NCBI GenBank assembly: GCA_021789565.1
Contig: JAJYJL010000164.1
Coordinates: forward strand, 1-10,165
Source of the DNA: Acidobacteriota bacterium
GTDB taxonomy: Bacteria; Acidobacteriota; Terriglobia; UBA7540
DNA: 10,165 nucleotides
Direction: 5' to 3'
This document shows, piece after piece, positions 7,204 to 10,165 of the stretch. How positions within the stretch are numbered: the first letter of the stretch is position 1; each line of letters begins with the position of its first letter. A model generated the notes under the pieces. It searched no databases. It saw only the letters and a list, made by a program, of their open reading frames with translations, and was not told the DNA's origin. Position numbers and translations under genes: made by a program.

Positions 7204-7488
7204 ATGATCAAGCCCAAGAAGCTTCCGATTGATACGAACGAAAGGGCCAACAAGATAGCCAGATTGCTGACAGGCGAGGAAGCCACCGAGCAAGAGCCGG
7301 AAAAGTTGGAAGTCTCTGCTTACCTTGCGGAAATAGGGCGTAAGGGCGGCCGGCAAGGTGGGCGTGCAGGAGCCCAAAAACTATCGCCTGCGAAGCGCAA
7401 GCGCATTGCCAAGAAGGCAGCCATGGCTAGGTGGGCTGCTCGGCCTTTTGGCCGGGAAGAGGAACAGGCGGGGCTGTTACATTTTTAA
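7204..7488 (+). CDS. Small basic KGG/AKKAAxARW-type protein, function unknown
   Basis: This is a 94-residue protein. I choose ATG 7204 over 7153 because the family begins with a KPKKLP-like segment (here MIKPKKLPIDTNERANKIARLLTGE, which I read as one N-terminal helix). Then come the Gly-rich basic motif GRKGGRQGGRAGAQ (about 57-70) and LSPAKRKRIAKKAAMARW (about 72-89). I recognise this layout as a small hypothetical-protein family frequent in Acidobacteria and some other soil bacteria. The KGG repeat and basic AKKAA helix suggest nucleic-acid binding, but no function is established to my knowledge. Family members usually end soon after ARW; here a tail of about 17 residues (AARPFGREEEQAGLLHF) runs into the opposite-strand protease gene, overlapping its last 62 bases. 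That suggests the original 3' end was altered when the neighbouring cassette arrived. Confidence 0.75.
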   Translation: MIKPKKLPIDTNERANKIARLLTGEEATEQEPEKLEVSAYLAEIGRKGGRQGGRAGAQKLSPAKRKRIAKKAAMARWAARPFGREEEQAGLLHF

Positions 7489-8370
7489 CTAGTGCCACCC
7501 CGTTATGGTTCTCAATGATCTTATAGGCAGGCGTGTTCATCATCATGTTCATGTAACAGTGATGGACGGTTAGGACTAAATCTTGCAACTCTGGCTCTAC
7601 CTCCAAGCGCTTTATGATAAGGCCGTGTTGATCGCAGTCATCAGCATCAAAATGCCTGTCATGGGTCTTGTTTCTTGGATAGTTAGAGAGGGCCTTTACA
7701 ACTTTCTTGGCCCTCCTTTTTCGATCCGGCAATCCGTCAAACATCCCGACGATGAGTTGCTGTTCAACGAAGTCGTTTGACCACTTTATGGCATTCTCAC
7801 ACTGGCCGAGGAAGGTGGGACGATATTGTCCAATGATCTGCTGCCATATGACTATCCTGCTCGCATCGCTCTTCACTTCTCTAAGTGCTCGTTTGAATTC
7901 CTGGACCACCCCGTGGGCAGGAATTCCTCTCAACTGGGGGTCTATCGGGCCAAGATTTGATTGTTTTCCCATCCAAATTTCTTTGCAGCAGCAGGCCATA
8001 ATAGTTCCGGCTGACATGGCAATCTGAGGCACAATGGCGCGTATGTTTCTGCCGAACATTTTGTGCAAGTAGTTCACGATGGATTGAGTCGCAGCTATTC
8101 CCCCCCCCCAGGGGTATGCAAAATCAAGTCCAAGCCGAGTGTTCTATCCAACTTATGGATTGTTGTCATGAACCCATTCTTGTCTTCGTCATTTATTTCA
8201 GAGAGTTGGATGCTTCCCTTGGAGAGCCATCCCGAATAGTACGCGATGGTATTTCTTCCAGTGTTTTTGTGAAGGGCCTGAAGGTATTTGTGTCGTATTA
8301 CATTCTGGGCGTTTAGAGCTTGGGCTTGTGCAGTCTGAATTTCAATGAAAACATCATGCCAATTTGGCAT
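7427..8370 (-). pseudogene. SDH-type Clp-fold serine protease, frameshifted at a 10-G tract
   Basis: Two minus-strand frames together make one protein of the serine dehydrogenase proteinase family (SDH_sah, SppA/ClpP fold). Frame A runs from ATG 8370 and ends LDLILHTPGGGE-stop (TAG 8095-8097). Frame B resumes as GIAATQSIVNYL and runs to TAG at 7427-7429. The break is in the run of ten G (minus strand) at 8100-8109; eight G would restore HTPGGGIAAT and a 313-residue protein, eleven would add one Gly. Recognisable parts of the restored protein: KYLQALHKNTGRNTIAYYSGWL (about 28-49), HTPGG (85-89), RAIVPQIAMSAGT with probable nucleophile Ser119, MGKQSNLGPIDPQLRGIPAHGV, and near the end NTPAYKIIENHNGVAL. 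All expected segments are conserved and there is no other lesion, so the break is recent, reversible or a read error. Known family members are cytosolic and little studied. ATG 8370 overlaps the stop of the upstream small gene, with GAGG at 8375-8378 as ribosome site. Confidence 0.88.
8100..8109 (-). repeat. Homopolymer of ten G (C on plus strand)
   Basis: This uninterrupted 10-base mononucleotide tract lies inside the protease coding sequence, in codons for the Gly residues of HTPGG. Its length decides the reading frame: 8 or 11 is open, 10 is closed. Such tracts are typical slippage sites. Confidence 0.95.
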
Positions 8371-8612
8371 TACGCCTCGGCGCTAGGGGTAGTAGTTGAG
8401 GGCACATATTTGAGGGCAGAAGGCTGCTCCAGGCTATCGTCTTCGGTATAGATGCCTTGATTTGGCAGCGGGTAGGCGAAAAAAACACGTTGATATTCCC
8501 GCTCGATTTCTGACCTTTTTCGCGTTTTCTGCTGTTTTTTAGGTGACACGGCTTTATTCATCCTCTTTCTAACCACCCCAGTCCGCTCGCGGTTTTTAGT
8601 TCCCACACTCAT
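8370..8612 (-). CDS. Small basic protein of unknown function, coupled to the protease gene
   Basis: I do not recognise this protein. From ATG 8612 it has 80 residues; ATG 8561 (63 residues, MNKAVSPKK...) is an alternative, and neither has a good ribosome site. The N-terminal half is strongly basic (RKRMNKAVSPKKQQKTRKRSEIERE) and the C-terminal half is Pro/Ser/Thr-rich and probably unstructured (AYPLPNQGIYTEDDS...PSTTTPSAEA). The TAA stop and the ATG of the protease share one base (TAATG at 8368-8372), an arrangement that usually couples translation. The tight link suggests a partner, adaptor or substrate of the protease; this is inference. The real start is uncertain, and I see no membrane segment. 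Confidence 0.62.
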   Translation of the reverse strand: MSVGTKNRERTGVVRKRMNKAVSPKKQQKTRKRSEIEREYQRVFFAYPLPNQGIYTEDDSLEQPSALKYVPSTTTPSAEA

Positions 8613-8760
8613 AGGATGCAACTAAACATAGCACAGATTCGTTGTCAAGAAATATTTGTTAACCTAAAACCCACGGCACGGCTGCGGGGCCGTTTCTCCT
8701 TTTTCTATATATATCTATCATACATTACCTTGTCTGTCAAGAGTAAATTTCGGTGGTGAC
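8613..8760 (-). promoter_or_regulatory. AT-rich upstream region of the small ORF / protease pair with two TTGACA-N12-TATG elements
   Basis: Reading on the minus strand, TTGACA (8735-8740) is followed after 12 bases by TATGAT (8717-8722), and TTGACA (8643-8648) after 12 bases by TATGTT (8625-8630; also an extended -10, TGC-TATGTT). Twelve bases is too short for a standard sigma-70 pair, so either the hexamers do not act together or another factor is involved. At the upstream element, TAGATA lies at the normal 17-base spacing. A short stem ACGGC/GCCGT (8678-8693) is followed by a plus-strand T-rich run and could end plus-strand transcription. Confidence 0.4.
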
Positions 8761-8761
8761 C

Positions 8762-8852
8762 CAGTTTGAATTTGTGGCACGGGCGTCCTCGCCCGTGCTG
8801 CGGTCACAAGACACGGCCAGGATGGCCGTGCCGCAAAACAGGAACCAAACTG
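8762..8852. repeat. Double-hairpin intergenic repeat (cruciform-like)
   Basis: Outer arms CAGTTTG (8762-8768) and CAAACTG (8846-8852) enclose two perfect 8-bp hairpins: CACGGGCG-TCCT-CGCCCGTG (8778-8797) and CACGGCCA-GGA-TGGCCGTG (8812-8830). GGCACGG (8776-8782) can also pair with CCGTGCC (8826-8832), so two mutually exclusive folds exist. The GGCACGGGCG...GGCCGTGCC style is one I associate with dispersed intergenic repeats in Acidobacteria-like genomes. It lies 62 bases beyond the end of the PIG-L gene. No gene lies between 8613 and 8914 other than this repeat and the promoter region. Confidence 0.7.
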
Positions 8853-8914
8853 AGCGCTACAGACGGGCGGGAACTTCCAAAAGGGCCGGATATCCCGAGG
8901 GCCGATTCCTCCCG

Positions 8915-9928
8915 CTAGAGTGGCTTCTGGTGTTGCGCGATGTATTCGTCCAGTTTGGATTCCGGCGTTTTGATGTAGTGGTAGGCTTCCGCCCACTCCA
9001 GGCCATACTTCCGGCCCAGCTCCCGGTCCGAAGGTACGCCCCTGAGGGCTTCGGAATCATAGTCCAGCACAATATGCTTGAAGTATTGCCGGTTGGCCGT
9101 GTCATCGTTGTCGCCGAGGATGGGCAGCCGCTGTCCCTTCGCAGCCAGTTCCTGCCGCAAACGGGCGCCGGAGTTTCCTCCCGGCCCCTGGGTCACGATC
9201 ACCACATTGGAGTCAACTTTCTGGTCAATGTGCTCGCTGATGTCCACGACGCGGTTCACCAGTTGGGGGCCGCGCGCAAAGTAATACTTCTCCTTCACCC
9301 CATGCGGCTCAAGTCCTGCTGCCAGTTGTTCGGGATAGTCCTTGTTCATTCCGGCCATCCAGCAGGCCGCCTCCACCATTTTCGCCGTAACGTAATGGTC
9401 AGGATTTTCTTCGTATATGCCCCAGGGGTCGTAGCAGATCACCGTATCCACTTTGAGCAGGCGAAACAGCAAAATCAGACGGCCGCGAAAATCCTGCAAC
9501 GGCTCGCTGTCCAGCCGGTGATTTCGATATTCAAGATTGAAAACCTTTTTCAGGCCCAGAGCTTTGGCCACGGCCTCCGTGTCCGCCTCGTTGTGCAGCA
9601 CCGCCTCGCCGGTGGTGCCGGCGCCGGCCATTTCGTCATTGGTCGTGCGAATCAGGTAGCCCGTGTAGCCTTCGTGGATCAGCTTGGCCACCGTGCCCCC
9701 GGCAAAAATCGGTACATCATCCACGTGCGGCTCTATGGCTGCCAGGACCTTTCCAGCGTGAGGTTTCCCGGATGCCGCTCTCTCAATGACGACTTCCTCG
9801 TTCGAGCGGGAGAGATACTCTTTTGCATCGCCTGCCGCCGGATGGTTCTGCGCACTGCTGGCCAGGGGAAGCCCGAGTGCGCTCCCGGCTAACGCGCCGC
9901 CGATAAATTCCCTCCTCTTGATATCCAT
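8915..9928 (-). CDS. Tat-exported PIG-L (LmbE-like) family deacetylase
   Basis: This is a 337-residue protein. ATG 9928 is chosen because AGGAG lies 5 bases upstream and because it opens with a twin-arginine leader (MDIKRREFIGGALAGSALGL..., RR at 5-6, likely cut near SSA-Q at 26). The PIG-L metal site is visible: the EPHVDD motif (His68, Asp70, Asp71), a variant of the usual AHPDD, and NPDHYVTAKM with His178. By analogy with MshB, His68, Asp71 and His178 bind zinc and Asp70 is the general base. TTNDEMAG (95-102) and EA at 114-115 match other conserved positions. Known members remove N-acetyl groups from GlcNAc-type sugars or conjugates. Here the enzyme would act in the periplasm after being exported folded. 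The substrate is unknown, and the Pro-to-Val change in HPDD is notable but both Asp are kept. TAG at 8915-8917. Confidence 0.92.
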   Translation of the reverse strand: MDIKRREFIGGALAGSALGLPLASSAQNHPAAGDAKEYLSRSNEEVVIERAASGKPHAGKVLAAIEPHVDDVPIFAGGTVAKLIHEGYTGYLIRTTNDEMAGAGTTGEAVLHNEADTEAVAKALGLKKVFNLEYRNHRLDSEPLQDFRGRLILLFRLLKVDTVICYDPWGIYEENPDHYVTAKMVEAACWMAGMNKDYPEQLAAGLEPHGVKEKYYFARGPQLVNRVVDISEHIDQKVDSNVVIVTQGPGGNSGARLRQELAAKGQRLPILGDNDDTANRQYFKHIVLDYDSEALRGVPSDRELGRKYGLEWAEAYHYIKTPESKLDEYIAQHQKPL

Positions 9929-10052
9929 AACATCTCCTGTCTGTATCGTGGTCTGCGTCCAAGACCGAGCAACAATACTACGTTTTTTCCGAAGTCGCAT
10001 CTGAAAATGCAAGGGCCGGGGGCCGGGCATCCGCTTCCCCAGCCGATTTCGC

Positions 10053-10080
10053 TTGACAAATGTCGGCTAGTATGATAGCC
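10053..10080 (+). promoter_or_regulatory. Possible plus-strand promoter, TTGACA-N12-TATGAT
   Basis: TTGACA (10053-10058) and TATGAT (10071-10076) are separated by 12 bases, the same spacing as the two minus-strand copies near 8625-8740. GGCTA (10065-10069) and TAGCC (10076-10080) make a dyad over the -10. Downstream, ATGATG at 10084-10089 opens a frame of only six codons, so any real gene lies beyond the window. Confidence 0.35.
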
Positions 10081-10122
10081 TTCATGATGGCGGTGCGGGC
10101 GTAAAAAAGGGCAGAATAAAGC

Positions 10123-10139
10123 AGTCTGGGCAGACTTTT
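10123..10139 (+). terminator. Small hairpin AGTCT-GGGC-AGACT followed by T's
   Basis: A 5-6 bp stem (10123-10136) runs directly into a four-T stretch ending at 10139. It is too short for a strong terminator. With the promoter-like site 45 bases upstream it could bound a very short transcript. The rest of 9929-10165 holds no gene that I can support. Confidence 0.25.
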
Positions 10140-10165
10140 AATGTTGCCTTAATCCACTGAAAACA

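Noticed and set aside
7489..7510. Third copy of the repeat edge (CTAGTGCCACCCCGTTA) after the KGG gene
   Set aside because: Only scattered bases match TAG-N6-GTCCCAA, and none of the 15-base blocks or hairpins follow.
7500..8620. Toxin-antitoxin or phage origin for the AT-rich pair
   Set aside because: There is no toxin, antitoxin, integrase or phage motif. The protease belongs to the SDH family and the small ORF is unrecognised, so only an accessory cassette can be claimed.
8673..8705. Rho-independent terminator at ACGGC...GCCGT
   Set aside because: The stem is only 5 bp and the T run is interrupted, so it is mentioned under the upstream region rather than called.
8753..9892. 379-codon plus-strand frame opposite the PIG-L gene
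   Set aside because: It is long because of GC-rich codon bias. It has no recognisable motif and runs through the double-hairpin repeat, whereas the minus strand has the complete PIG-L metal site and a Tat leader.

Overview
The window looks like a chromosomal segment of a GC-rich, Gram-negative soil-type bacterium, most likely an Acidobacteriota member. This is inferred from gene content and repeat style, not from a marker gene. The supporting features are a small KGG/AKKAAxARW-type basic protein, a secreted PIG-L deacetylase, a two-heme cytochrome whose C-terminus resembles the planctomycete/acidobacterial 'putative heme-binding domain', and hairpin-rich intergenic repeats of the GTCATTCCGA...GAGGAATCTGCTTTT kind.

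Layout. Bases 1-1421 hold the 3' part of a plus-strand TPR protein. Next, on the minus strand, come an exported RraA-like aldolase-fold protein (1638-2561) and a RidA-family lipoprotein (2761-3243). The RidA gene is divergent from a plus-strand MFS transporter of the anion:cation symporter type (3530-4846). The transporter converges on a minus-strand pair: a two-domain cytochrome c (6029-6964) followed 60 bp later by an exported SMP-30/gluconolactonase-type protein (5000-5968). A small basic plus-strand protein (7204-7488) is divergent from the cytochrome. An AT-richer island on the minus strand (about 7427-8760) carries a small unknown ORF (8370-8612) whose stop overlaps the start of a Clp-fold SDH-type serine protease gene (7427-8370). 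That protease gene is broken by a 10-G homopolymer (8100-8109). The window ends with a minus-strand, Tat-exported PIG-L deacetylase (8915-9928) and a short intergenic stretch.

How the genes may work together. The RraA-like, RidA, sugar-acid-type MFS, lactonase and PIG-L proteins read as a loose sugar-acid/carbohydrate catabolism neighbourhood. Unusually, four enzyme families that are mostly cytosolic carry export signals here, so part of the chemistry would happen in the periplasm. The cytochrome probably supplies periplasmic electron transfer. The pathway is inferred, and no substrate can be named from sequence alone.

The most interesting points are three. The first is the G-tract frameshift at the HTPGG motif of the protease, which is either a phase-variable switch, a decayed gene or a read error. 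The second is a pair of structured intergenic repeats at 2635-2763 and 4866-5002. Their internal hairpins differ in sequence but both pair perfectly, and their outer edge coincides exactly with the TAG stop of the adjacent minus-strand gene. The third is a recurring TTGACA-N12-TATG(A/T)T arrangement. No rRNA, tRNA, CRISPR array or transposase gene was seen.
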